Assembly: GCA_023135505.1 (NCBI GenBank)
Contig: JAGLTA010000002.1
Location: 1-26,622, forward strand
DNA length: 26,622 nt
Direction: 5' to 3'
Source: Candidatus Parcubacteria bacterium
Lineage (GTDB): Bacteria > Patescibacteriota > Patescibacteriia > JAACEG01
Shown piece after piece: positions 8,876-16,171 of this stretch. The notes beneath the pieces were generated by a model. That model saw only the letters and a list, made by a program, of their open reading frames with translations. It was not told the DNA's origin and did no database searches. Every line of letters starts with the position of its first letter. Positions within the stretch are counted from its first letter, which is position 1. Position numbers and translations under genes: made by a program.

Positions 8876-9730
8876 ATGAATGAAATTAAAACGACAATTA
8901 TTATTCTTGATTATATGAAAGCGCGGCAAACTGTCGCGAATGTTAATTCTCTTTTAACCCAAAAAACGGATTTTAATTTTAAAATAATCGTTATTGATAA
9001 TTCATGCGATAAAAAAAACGCTGGCATTTTAAGCCAGTTGAAAAATTTTAATAATGTTAATGTTAAAATTAATTCTGAAAATCTTGGCTATTCAAGAGCG
9101 TATAATAACATTAAGAGTGAAATTGAAGGCGAATACGTTTTAATAGCCAATCCTGATATTTTATGGAAAGAAAAAAAATCACTCGCGCAAATGATAGATT
9201 ATATGGATAAAAACAGAGATATTGGAATTTTAGGGCCGAAGCAGATAAATCCAGACGAGCGCGCGGAACCGACCGCTAGACCATTCCCTAAATTTTATCT
9301 GCAGGTCGTGCGGAGAACTTTTTTGGGAAGTTTGCCGATATTGGATAAAAAAATAGAATGCGGCGGAATGCCTCGTTTTGATTATAATAAAATTCAAGAT
9401 GTTGATTGGCTGCAATCATCCTGTATTGTCGTGCAAAAAAAGTTATGGGATAAAATTAACGGATTCTGCGAGGATTATTTTCTGTTTATGGCAGATACGG
9501 AAATCTGTTTTCAAGCGTGGAAAAACAGTTGCAGAGTTGTCTATTTTCCAGAAGTTAAAGTATTTGCCGATGGAAAGAGGCTGAGCGCGGGCGGATTTAA
9601 GAAGTTTTTTAAAAGCAGGACGCTGCGGCAGCATGTAAAAGATTCTTTAAAATACAGAGCAAAGCATTTTTTTGATAAAAATCCAAGAATAGCGTATTTT
9701 CAAAAAAAAGAAATAGATAAATTTATTTAA
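8876..9730 (+). CDS. GT2 family glycosyltransferase
   Basis: This 284-residue GT-A type glycosyltransferase has TTIIILDYMKA and IIVIDNSCD (37-45) as the nucleotide-binding core, ENLGYSRAYN at 69-78, and ANPDILWK at 91-98 as the metal-binding DxD equivalent. WLQSSCIVVQKKLW and YFLFMADTEICFQAW contain the DTE catalytic region. No transmembrane segment is obvious, and the C terminus is basic. It belongs to the rhamnosyl/mannosyl-transferase type group often found in O-antigen or exopolysaccharide clusters; the substrate is unknown. It is the last gene of the plus-strand pair and ends before a bidirectional terminator. Confidence 0.87.
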   Translation: MNEIKTTIIILDYMKARQTVANVNSLLTQKTDFNFKIIVIDNSCDKKNAGILSQLKNFNNVNVKINSENLGYSRAYNNIKSEIEGEYVLIANPDILWKEKKSLAQMIDYMDKNRDIGILGPKQINPDERAEPTARPFPKFYLQVVRRTFLGSLPILDKKIECGGMPRFDYNKIQDVDWLQSSCIVVQKKLWDKINGFCEDYFLFMADTEICFQAWKNSCRVVYFPEVKVFADGKRLSAGGFKKFFKSRTLRQHVKDSLKYRAKHFFDKNPRIAYFQKKEIDKFI

Positions 9731-9779
9731 ATTTATTTTTTTATACAAATTGTCAATAGACATTGAAATATGCGCAAAC

Positions 9780-9811
9780 AAAAAAGCGGATAAATATTTA
9801 TCCGCTTTTTT
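9780..9811. terminator. bidirectional intrinsic terminator
   Basis: The perfect palindrome GCGGATAAATATTTATCCGC (9786-9805) is preceded by an A run and followed by a T run. It therefore works as a rho-independent terminator on both strands. It sits between the convergent GT2 gene and the beta-propeller gene. Confidence 0.92.
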
Positions 9812-9839
9812 GTTTGATAAAAGTTTCTCTCTAAAATAA

Positions 9840-11048
9840 TTACAACTCTATCTTATACAGCCGTCCGGTTCTTCCGTCTGTGAAATATAGCGCGTCCTGA
9901 TTTTTTGATATTAAAATTTCCTTAACATTGTAAAAATCAAATTTTTTATCTATCTGGATTTTTTCCGCGTAATTTTTAATTATATCTATCTTGTAAATAT
10001 CATCATTGAATTTAAAAGATGATTCTGGAAACATGCCAGCCATTTCTCCGAATTCCTGCGGCACCCCGCAGTAGATAATTTCATTATTGTAAAAAACGCA
10101 TTTATCAGACCATGTTTTAACAGGAAGCATTCTTTGGCTGCCCTCTTTATCGGTTATCCATAAAATTGGCTTATAATCGCTCAAACTGCTGTAAACGCTA
10201 TAGAGGATTTTCTTGCTGTCAGGGCTCCATTTCCCCTTGAATCCCATACCGCTCACAATGATTGATTTGAAATTTTCGCCGTATTGCCCTATGAAATAAA
10301 TTTCTTGATGGTCAAAATCCGCAAGTTCCGCGAAAAACGCGACTATTTGATTGTCAGGCGAGCAGCTGATTTGAAAAAAGTTCGCTTTATCGCCTAAGTT
10401 TTCAATAATTTTTGTCTGTCCCGTGGAAATGTCGGCAATCACCAAATTGCTTTCAGCCGAATAACTGCTGAAACTTTTTGTCACAACCTTTTTATTGTCA
10501 ACTGAAAATTCAAAATCTTCCCAGTTTTTTGGAATAGTTTTCTGTTCCTCTTTCGTAAAATCATAAACAACATTCGCGCCGTCAGGATATTCTAAAACCG
10601 CTTTATCTTTATTATTTGACCAGACGACATTTTGGACATCGTAAAAAGTTTTTTCGCTCAATAATGTCTCTTCCCCGTATTCGTCTATTTTATAAAATTT
10701 TCCATCGGCGCGGCTGTAATAGATAATGTCCGATCCGTTTGACGCTAGCGCAGCGCCTTTTACGCTAGATTCTGTGATCTTTCTGATCTCACTGAATCCG
10801 CTTGGCTGGATTTTTCTCGTCCTCTCAATCGCTGCTTGATTTATATTTTTATCTGTCGGCAGCGCGCCGTTTGCGTTGAAATTTCTATTTGTCGGATCCG
10901 GCTCATACGGTTCATTAGTATTTGTGTTTACGGGAGCGAGCATTGACGCGAAAAAGAACATATAGATAAGCCAAGCGAAAAATAGGCAAATTAAAGAAAA
11001 TCCGACAACCAGCGCTATTTTTTTGTAATTTAATTCTGGCAGATTCAT
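9840..11048 (-). CDS. membrane-anchored beta-propeller (TolB/WD40-like) protein
   Basis: This 402-residue protein has a short cytoplasmic N terminus, one transmembrane helix at about 11-36 (IALVVGFSLICLFFAWLIYMFFF), and an Asn/Thr/Pro-rich linker at about 40-70. It continues with repeated blade-like segments of the TolB/DPP-IV propeller kind: GSDIIYYSRADGKFYKIDEYG, PDNQIVAFFAEL, SPDSKKILYSVY and NQDALYFTDGRTGRLYKIEL. Such anchored propellers are usually extracytoplasmic binding scaffolds; no catalytic motif is visible. It is the last gene of the minus-strand group behind ribE, ribH and a one-TM protein, but the link to riboflavin looks positional only. Confidence 0.75.
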   Translation of the reverse strand: MNLPELNYKKIALVVGFSLICLFFAWLIYMFFFASMLAPVNTNTNEPYEPDPTNRNFNANGALPTDKNINQAAIERTRKIQPSGFSEIRKITESSVKGAALASNGSDIIYYSRADGKFYKIDEYGEETLLSEKTFYDVQNVVWSNNKDKAVLEYPDGANVVYDFTKEEQKTIPKNWEDFEFSVDNKKVVTKSFSSYSAESNLVIADISTGQTKIIENLGDKANFFQISCSPDNQIVAFFAELADFDHQEIYFIGQYGENFKSIIVSGMGFKGKWSPDSKKILYSVYSSLSDYKPILWITDKEGSQRMLPVKTWSDKCVFYNNEIIYCGVPQEFGEMAGMFPESSFKFNDDIYKIDIIKNYAEKIQIDKKFDFYNVKEILISKNQDALYFTDGRTGRLYKIEL

Positions 11049-11092
11049 AAGAGTTAAAAGTTAAAAATAAAAAATATTAAAATTCAACAAAA

Positions 11093-11413
11093 CTATTCCA
11101 CTATCGCTTTAACAGTTTCTTGTGTGGCTTCCCAGCCGCATTCAACAGGATTAAGCACGCAGTAAAAAATCAGAAATCCAACAATTGCCGAAATTAAAAC
11201 TAAAAAAACAGTCGGGATAGAAACTAGTATTATCAAAAAACGATATTTTTTTATGAATTTTCCCACCTTTTTTATTTTGCCGACTTTTTCAGCAGTTTCA
11301 TTTTCCGCTTCTTTTTTAATTTTTTCTTCTTTTGTTTTTTTAGCGTCGCGTATTATTTTTCTATATCCTTGACCATGGTTATACTCTAATTCATTTTTCA
11401 GCTCTTCATCCAT
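11093..11413 (-). CDS. small single-TM protein with charged N terminus
   Basis: I recognise no family for this 106-residue protein. Residues 1-55 are very rich in Lys and Glu and probably helical or coiled-coil. Residues about 58-87 are a strong hydrophobic span (FLIILVSIPTVFLVLISAIV). A short tail with two Cys follows. The positive-inside rule places the charged N terminus in the cytoplasm. It starts 7 bp after the ribH stop and is probably in the same transcript as ribE-ribH. Confidence 0.65.
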   Translation of the reverse strand: MDEELKNELEYNHGQGYRKIIRDAKKTKEEKIKKEAENETAEKVGKIKKVGKFIKKYRFLIILVSIPTVFLVLISAIVGFLIFYCVLNPVECGWEATQETVKAIVE

Positions 11414-11420
11414 AATAATT

Positions 11421-11870
11421 TTATTTTAAATTATTTATTGTCTCTACTAATGATAATGCCGCTCCGTAACCGCTGTTTTTTTTATTATTTCGCGATCTTG
11501 TTTTTGCTTGCGCTAAAGTGTAAGTCGTAATTACGCCAAACGCAATCGGAATTTTATAATCAAGCATTGTCCGCATAATTCCGTCAGTGGCGGCTTTTGC
11601 GATATAATCAAAATGCGCGGTTTCGCCTTTAATAATCGCGCCGATTGTAATAATTCCGTCAAATTTTTTCGTCAGCGCTATTTTTTGGCAAGCGAAAGGG
11701 ATTTCAAACGAACCTGGAACTTTAATGATTTTATTGCTTGCGCCCGCCTCTTTTAAAGCCGCTAAAGTCCCGTTGAGCAGATTTTCTGTGATTTCCTGAT
11801 TAAATCTTGCCTGAACAATGGCGATTTTCAGCCCTTTTCCATTTAGATTGTTAAAAGTATTAGTTTTCAT
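11421..11870 (-). CDS. ribH: 6,7-dimethyl-8-ribityllumazine synthase
   Basis: Lumazine synthase condenses 5-amino-6-ribitylamino-uracil with 3,4-dihydroxy-2-butanone 4-phosphate, the penultimate step to riboflavin. The 149-residue protein is full length. Key sites are F23 (ribityl stacking, in ARFNQ), PGSFEIP at 52-58, GAIIKGETAHFDYI at 77-90 with catalytic H86, and GVITTYTLAQA at 112-122 followed by an Arg-rich turn (R125, R127). The usual acidic residues after the GVLTT-type motif are changed to Tyr-Thr-Leu, a modest divergence. Its ATG overlaps the ribE TGA by 4 bp (ATGA), so the two are translationally coupled. No ribD or ribAB lies in the window. Confidence 0.94.
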   Translation of the reverse strand: MKTNTFNNLNGKGLKIAIVQARFNQEITENLLNGTLAALKEAGASNKIIKVPGSFEIPFACQKIALTKKFDGIITIGAIIKGETAHFDYIAKAATDGIMRTMLDYKIPIAFGVITTYTLAQAKTRSRNNKKNSGYGAALSLVETINNLK

Positions 11871-12469
11871 TTAGTTATTTTAGCATTATCTAATAAACTT
11901 TTCAAATATCGAGCAAGCATATCAACCTCAATATTTACTTTGTCATTAACCTTTAATTCTGAGAGATTGGTAATTTTTAAAGTATGCGTAATTAAACTTA
12001 CCTTGAACCATAATTTGTCGACGCCTGAAATAGTCAAACTTACGCCGTTAATAGAAGCCGATCCTTTATAAGCTAAATATTTTATCAGCCGTTGCGGAAC
12101 TTTTATAATTAGATCAGTATATTCGCCGTTTTTGATGATTTTTTTTATCGCGCCGACGCCGTCAATATGACCCATCACAAAATGTCCGTCTACGCGATCG
12201 CTAACTTTCAGCGATTTTTCCAAATTTATTAAATCGCCTATTTTAGAATCAGCGAATTTTGTGAGATTTAAAGTTTCTGGCATCAACTCAACATCAAAAC
12301 TATTTTTTGTTTTTTTAACAACAGTCAAGCAGACGCCTTCGCAAGAGATGCTGGATCCGATTTTAATATCGCGCAAAAAATTTCTTGCCGCAATAGTAAA
12401 ATAAATTTTTTTTTCGCGATTTTCTATTTTTTTGATTATCCCTGTTTTTTCAACTATTCCTGAAAACAT
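11867..12469 (-). CDS. ribE: riboflavin synthase (alpha chain)
   Basis: Riboflavin synthase dismutates two molecules of 6,7-dimethyl-8-ribityllumazine to riboflavin and the pyrimidine precursor. The 200-residue protein shows the family start MFSGIVEKTG and two lumazine-binding barrel repeats, roughly residues 1-90 and 97-190. The first repeat contains SISCEGVCLTVV and the second contains GHIDGVG and SASINGVSLTIS. It leads the minus-strand operon and overlaps ribH by 4 bp. The 88-bp upstream gap, shared with the divergent kinase-PHP gene, is too short and too AT-rich for an FMN riboswitch, so I see no riboflavin-responsive control. Confidence 0.95.
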   Translation of the reverse strand: MFSGIVEKTGIIKKIENREKKIYFTIAARNFLRDIKIGSSISCEGVCLTVVKKTKNSFDVELMPETLNLTKFADSKIGDLINLEKSLKVSDRVDGHFVMGHIDGVGAIKKIIKNGEYTDLIIKVPQRLIKYLAYKGSASINGVSLTISGVDKLWFKVSLITHTLKITNLSELKVNDKVNIEVDMLARYLKSLLDNAKITK

Positions 12470-12557
12470 ATTTACATCTAAATATAATTTTGTTAAAGTT
12501 AGAATATAACTTTATTTTAACTTAAAATTATCATTTTGAATAGATTAAATAAATTTT

Positions 12558-14477
12558 ATGCCTTTTAAAAAAATATACAGCAAAAAATTTATGGCTAAAT
12601 TTTTTAACAGGAATTTGGCCAAATACGGCATTGAATCTCCCGTCGCGGATATGAAGCATCAAAAAGTGTATCGATCAATTTCTCCGTTAAGCCATATTTT
12701 GCTTTATGATCTTGTTTTTAAAGACGGAAAAACCTTAAAGATAAGATGCGTCGCAAACGAGGAGGGAGAGCGCAGGCACGCTGCTAAAATTTTAAAATTG
12801 CTGTGGGAAAACGGATTTAACAGCGGCAGGTTTACGGTAGCGCGCCCTTTTGGCTATTATCCAAAATATAACGCCATGTTTTACGGTAATCTTCCAGGAG
12901 AAAATTTAACGCACATATTAAAAGAAAAAAATTTTTATAAGATATTAACAAGCATAGAGTTAAGCGCGCGGTGGTTAGCAAAGCTTCACAGCCTTAATCT
13001 AAGGACAGCAAAAAAACTTAGCAGGCAGAATGACAGGGAGCAAATTACTGAATTAGCCAAAATTTTTTCCAAACTTAAAAAATATTATCCTGATTTAGTT
13101 AAAAAAGAATTTTTATTGACCAAAGAATATTTTAATTTGCAGGATAAGATAGACTGGAAAAATACTGTTTTAATTCACAACGATTTTTTTCCGGGCAACA
13201 TTATTTCACATCAAAATAAGATATCCGCGATTGATTTTGTGGAAAGCAGAATGGCAAACCCCTTAATAGATGTCGCGAGTTTGGCGGCTTATATGCAATC
13301 TTCTTTAAATCCGATATCAAGTTTTTCTTCCGAGCAATTAGATCAGATAGAAAGCAAATTTGCGCTATCTTATTTCAAGGCGCGCGGATTAGCCATTTTT
13401 AGTTTTTCCGAGGAATTGATTGTTTTAAAATTCAGAACATTCCTTTATATGCTTTTGCAATTCAGTAAAATCGGAATAGCGAGACTAAATTACGCCAAAC
13501 AGCTAAAAAACAAAAAACTGGAAAACGAATATTATCATTTTTGGCGCGGACGAATAACGGATTTAATCAAAGACGCCGAATTGGAAAAAAGCAAATTAAG
13601 CAAAAAAATTGATCTGCATTCGCATAGTTTTTTATCCGATGGGTTTTTTTCTCCTAAAAAACTTGTTTCACAGATGAAAAGAAGAAAAATAAGCGTTGCG
13701 GCTTTAACCGACCATAACGGCATTAGCGGCAGCAAGGAATTTAACAGAGAGGCAAACATTAATAAAATAGAGACAATTAACGGTGTTGAAATTTATGCTA
13801 AATTTAAGCACCTAGTTGTCCATATCCTTCTTTATAATTTTGATTTAAATAATAAAAAAATAATTAAGATGCTGGAAAATTCGCAAAAAAATGAAAATTT
13901 GCGGATTAAAAAAATGATTAAAAAACTGCAAAAAGCAGGATTTGAAATTACTTGGAAACAATTAAAAGAGCACATCGGATCTGTTTTTATTGATGTCGGA
14001 CACCTTACTTCCGTTGTTTTAAAAAATGAAAAAAATTTAAAAAAAATAAAAACAGAAGTTTTGTCAGTTGTTAAAAGTAGAAATGATTTTTGGCATCATT
14101 TTGAAAACCAGCATTACCACGAAAGAGATTCCGTTTTTGAGCCATTATCAACCATACCTATTAGAAAAGTTTTTGAGATATCCAAGCAGATCGGCGCCAT
14201 TTCTGTTTTGGCTCATCCTGGCGAGACATTCGGTTTTTTAAAGAAAAAGAAGCTGTTGGAGTTTAAAAAAATGGGGCTGGACGGAATTGAAGCATTCACG
14301 CGAAAAAATAATTTAGAGCAGGAAAAATATTATTTGCGCTTGGCAAAAGAACTGAATTTAATAGTAACTGGCGGAACAGACTGGCATAGAACGAAAGACG
14401 ATTTTCAAGGCGGCGAAAAATACACTATTCCTTATTATGTCTATCAGCAGCTTAAGTATTATCTGAATAGAATTTGA
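12558..14477 (+). CDS. APH-type kinase fused to a PHP-family phosphoesterase
   Basis: This 639-residue protein contains two enzyme-like domains. Residues about 30-320 are an aminoglycoside/choline-kinase-type phosphotransferase: the catalytic loop is HNDFFPGN at 207-214 (D209 base, N214 metal ligand) and the metal-binding Asp is D226 in AIDF. Residues about 350-639 are a PHP domain: DLHSH at 352-356, LTDHN at 383-387, GVEI at 409-412, LAHPG at 551-555, and GGTDWH at 605-610. These supply the His/Asp metal ligands expected of PHP phosphoesterases. Both active sites look intact, so the protein may phosphorylate and hydrolyse related small molecules, but the substrate is unknown. It is monocistronic and divergent from ribE. 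The TGA stop also shows that UGA is not recoded here. Confidence 0.85.
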   Translation: MPFKKIYSKKFMAKFFNRNLAKYGIESPVADMKHQKVYRSISPLSHILLYDLVFKDGKTLKIRCVANEEGERRHAAKILKLLWENGFNSGRFTVARPFGYYPKYNAMFYGNLPGENLTHILKEKNFYKILTSIELSARWLAKLHSLNLRTAKKLSRQNDREQITELAKIFSKLKKYYPDLVKKEFLLTKEYFNLQDKIDWKNTVLIHNDFFPGNIISHQNKISAIDFVESRMANPLIDVASLAAYMQSSLNPISSFSSEQLDQIESKFALSYFKARGLAIFSFSEELIVLKFRTFLYMLLQFSKIGIARLNYAKQLKNKKLENEYYHFWRGRITDLIKDAELEKSKLSKKIDLHSHSFLSDGFFSPKKLVSQMKRRKISVAALTDHNGISGSKEFNREANINKIETINGVEIYAKFKHLVVHILLYNFDLNNKKIIKMLENSQKNENLRIKKMIKKLQKAGFEITWKQLKEHIGSVFIDVGHLTSVVLKNEKNLKKIKTEVLSVVKSRNDFWHHFENQHYHERDSVFEPLSTIPIRKVFEISKQIGAISVLAHPGETFGFLKKKKLLEFKKMGLDGIEAFTRKNNLEQEKYYLRLAKELNLIVTGGTDWHRTKDDFQGGEKYTIPYYVYQQLKYYLNRI

Positions 14478-14490
14478 TTTTTTGATAAAT

Positions 14491-14641
14491 TTGTCATCCT
14501 GAATTTATTTCAGGATCTGTGTTTGATAATTAACTATAGTTATGTTTAAGAAGCACAAAGTAAAAATTCAGAATTTTTATTGCCTTAATCATAATATAGC
14601 GAGTAGTAGCGGCAGACCCTGAAATAAATTCAGGGTGACAA
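14491..14641. repeat. MITE-like element with 29-bp terminal inverted repeats
   Basis: The left arm (14491-14519) and right arm (14613-14641) are inverted copies matching at 27 of 29 positions. Each arm is also a hairpin by itself: CCTGAA ... TTCAGG. The two differences between arms form a compensating base pair, T-A in the left hairpin and C-G in the right. The 93-bp interior has no coding frame. The outer motif GTCATCCTGAA resembles dispersed repeats seen in many bacterial genomes. It lies between the convergent kinase-PHP gene and rpsP. Confidence 0.82.
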
Positions 14642-14676
14642 TATTTATATTTCGTAATTCAAAGTTAATTCATAAT

Positions 14677-14703
14677 AAAAACCCGCGGTATAGCGGGTTT
14701 TTT
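14677..14703. terminator. bidirectional intrinsic terminator
   Basis: ACCCGC and GCGGGT form a 6-bp stem around GGTATA, with A residues on the left and T residues on the right, so the stem extends with A-U pairs on either strand. It lies 22 bp beyond the rpsP stop and also serves the convergent plus-strand gene. Confidence 0.9.
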
Positions 14704-14725
14704 GATTTTTAATTTATTGGCGAAT

Positions 14726-15199
14726 TTATTGTTTGTCTTTTTCTTCAGGTTTTGTTTCTTTAATTTCCTCTTCTTTTTTCGCTTCAGTTTCCTCTTCTGT
14801 TTTTTCAGGTTTTGCTTTTTCGTCTACAACTTCTGTTTTTCTTTCTTTCTGTTTATCGTCAGTTGATTCTTTTTTTTCTGCAGGTTTTTCTTCTTTTTTC
14901 GCTTCAGTTTTTTTATCTGCCCTTTTTTTGCTAATAGTCACTGTTTTGACTTTTTTGCCATCAATAATTTTTTGGTCAATTAAAATATTATAAACTGTTG
15001 CTGACGGCTGGGCGCCTACGCTTAGCCAATATTTAATTCTTTCAATTTTTAAGTTAATTGTTGACGGTTTTGTCCTCGGGTTGTAATTGCCTAAAATTTC
15101 CAATGATTTTCCCCACGGATCTTTTCGTTTGTCTAAAACAACCACTCTGTAAATAGGCTGCTTTTTTTTCCCAACCCTTGTTAGACGAATAGATAGCAT
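14726..15199 (-). CDS. rpsP: 30S ribosomal protein S16 with a long charged C-terminal tail
   Basis: Residues 1-85 are a normal S16: MLSIRLTRVGKKKQPIYRVV, the RKDPWGKSLEILGNYNPR loop, and YWLSVGAQPSATVYNIL. S16 binds 16S rRNA in the 30S body and helps its assembly. From about residue 90 to 157 the protein continues as a low-complexity tail made almost entirely of Lys, Glu, Asp, Thr and Pro, nearly as long as the core. The tail should be disordered and surface exposed. The gene stands alone; the usual partners rimM and trmD are not adjacent. A good promoter lies upstream (15255-15282). Confidence 0.96.
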   Translation of the reverse strand: MLSIRLTRVGKKKQPIYRVVVLDKRKDPWGKSLEILGNYNPRTKPSTINLKIERIKYWLSVGAQPSATVYNILIDQKIIDGKKVKTVTISKKRADKKTEAKKEEKPAEKKESTDDKQKERKTEVVDEKAKPEKTEEETEAKKEEEIKETKPEEKDKQ

Positions 15200-15254
15200 A
15201 ATTTAATATTTGAATAAATAAAAATATCTACAAAATTGCAGATTATTATTTATA

Positions 15255-15282
15255 ATGATAGCAAGAATTAAAAATCAGTCAA
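15255..15282 (-). promoter_or_regulatory. sigma70-like promoter of rpsP
   Basis: Read on the minus strand there is TTGACT (15282-15277), a 16-bp spacer ending in TGC, and TATCAT (15260-15255), which makes an extended -10 element. It is about 55 bp before the rpsP ATG. The -35 box sits inside TCCTTGACT, which recurs at 15394-15402 next to the inverted-repeat arm. Confidence 0.6.
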
Positions 15283-15360
15283 GGACGCGCGGATAAAACA
15301 GCAAAATAATAAAATAACAAAATATTAAAATAATAGAAAATTAATAAAAATTCAGAAAAT

Positions 15361-15505
15361 AAAAAGTTAGCGAAAATACACGATCGTGAAATTAGTCAAG
15401 GATTAAAAGAGAATAAATGGTTAGCGAAAATAGATAATCGCGCATTTTTGCTAAAAAAATAATTTATAGCGATTTTACACGATCGTGTATTTTCGCTAAC
15501 TTTTT
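15361..15505. repeat. perfect 28-bp inverted repeat with nested palindromes
   Basis: The arms at 15361-15388 and 15478-15505 are perfect 28-bp inverted copies separated by 89 bp. Each arm ends inward with the 10-bp palindrome CACGATCGTG; on the right this extends to TACACGATCGTGTA (15476-15489). A third, partial copy of the GTTAGCGAAAATA motif lies in the spacer at 15420-15432, and TTAGC/GCTAA form an internal hairpin with it (15421-15454). No transposase is encoded. It could be a MITE-like element, an operator array, or a structured RNA locus. Confidence 0.85.
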
Positions 15506-15680
15506 GTTTTTTTAAGCAGGTTATTCTTATTTAACAATTGCGGAAATTTTTTGTCAGGCTGCTATCTATTATATTTCGCTCTGCCCAAACTTCATTCTAA
15601 AAGTTTTAGAATAAAATCTAAGGAAAGCGGAAGAAATTTTATTATTAGGTATTCTCCCGTTGAACCTATTTGGTTTTAAA

Positions 15681-15938
15681 CTATGGCCAAATTTTTCTGC
15701 ACGAAATTTTTATGTGCGTAATTTCGCCGTCGAAATAGATGTCCTCAATAGAACATTTATTTCCCATCCTAAATTGACCAGCCGCAACACTTTTTAATTT
15801 TATGGCGAGACTTTTAATAGTCTCAAGCTCAAGTTTATATTTGATTTCGTTTTTGTGTACTATCATTTTTTCAGCGCCAAACGCATTGGCGCTAACCATA
15901 ACCATAACTAAAATCGCCAAACATAGAAATTTTTTCAT
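15681..15938 (-). CDS. small secreted protein of unknown function
   Basis: This 85-residue protein has a clear signal peptide, MKKFLCLAILVMVMVSANAFGAEK, with a likely cleavage after AFGA. The mature part (about 62 residues) is basic, with two Cys (in NKCSIED and KISCRK) that could form a disulfide. I do not recognise a family. I chose ATG at 15938 because GAGGAG lies 7 bases upstream; a longer frame from TTG at 15956 would swallow that ribosome-binding site. It is monocistronic. The strong Shine-Dalgarno site is unusual among its neighbours. Confidence 0.68.
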   Translation of the reverse strand: MKKFLCLAILVMVMVSANAFGAEKMIVHKNEIKYKLELETIKSLAIKLKSVAAGQFRMGNKCSIEDIYFDGEITHIKISCRKIWP

Positions 15939-16025
15939 TTTCTGTCTCCTCTTCAATTTTTTTGTTTTTATTTTTTAAAAAAATTTGCCAAACAGCAACA
16001 AATTGACTATTGAAAAATCTTAAAT

Positions 16026-16053
16026 TTGACACCCTTGTCTCATTTTGTTAAAT
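16026..16053 (+). promoter_or_regulatory. candidate promoter upstream of topA
   Basis: TTGACA (16026-16031), a 16-bp spacer and TTAAAT (16048-16053) form a reasonable sigma70-like promoter about 120 bp before topA. A second candidate is TTGTCA (16095-16100) with TATAGC (16117-16122). The 9-bp inverted repeat AAACAGCAA (15990-15998) / TTGCTGTTT (16074-16082) brackets the first one. Confidence 0.4.
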
Positions 16054-16171
16054 TAAAGGAAACAACCGACTTATTGCTGTTTAGCAGTATTTAGTTGTCA
16101 ATGAACAATAAAAAAGTATAGCATATTATTCAATTCGTGTCAATAGAAAATGCGCGGATTTAAGCATCCAT

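Larger units (their letters stand above)
15200..15680. other. 480-bp gene-free region between rpsP and the secreted-protein gene
   Basis: I see no plausible coding frame. The region holds the rpsP promoter, an A-rich stretch, the 28-bp inverted repeat at 15361-15505, and a perfect 9-1-9 palindrome at 15594-15612. That palindrome lacks a U tract and is not a convincing terminator. Confidence 0.7.

Noticed and set aside
12470..12557. FMN riboswitch before ribE
   Set aside because: The gap is 88 bp and AT-rich, with none of the conserved GC-rich helices of the FMN element.
12558..14477. UGA recoding, as in some Gracilibacteria-type lineages
   Set aside because: ribE and the kinase-PHP gene end at TGA at the expected family lengths, and TGG is used for Trp. 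The standard code fits.
14733..14993. Plus-strand Ser-rich frame opposite the rpsP tail
   Set aside because: It is the mirror of the Lys/Glu low-complexity tail codons on the other strand, not an independent gene.
15594..15612. Perfect 9-1-9 palindrome as a terminator for the secreted-protein gene
   Set aside because: It is AT-rich and has no U tract on the minus strand; its role is unclear.
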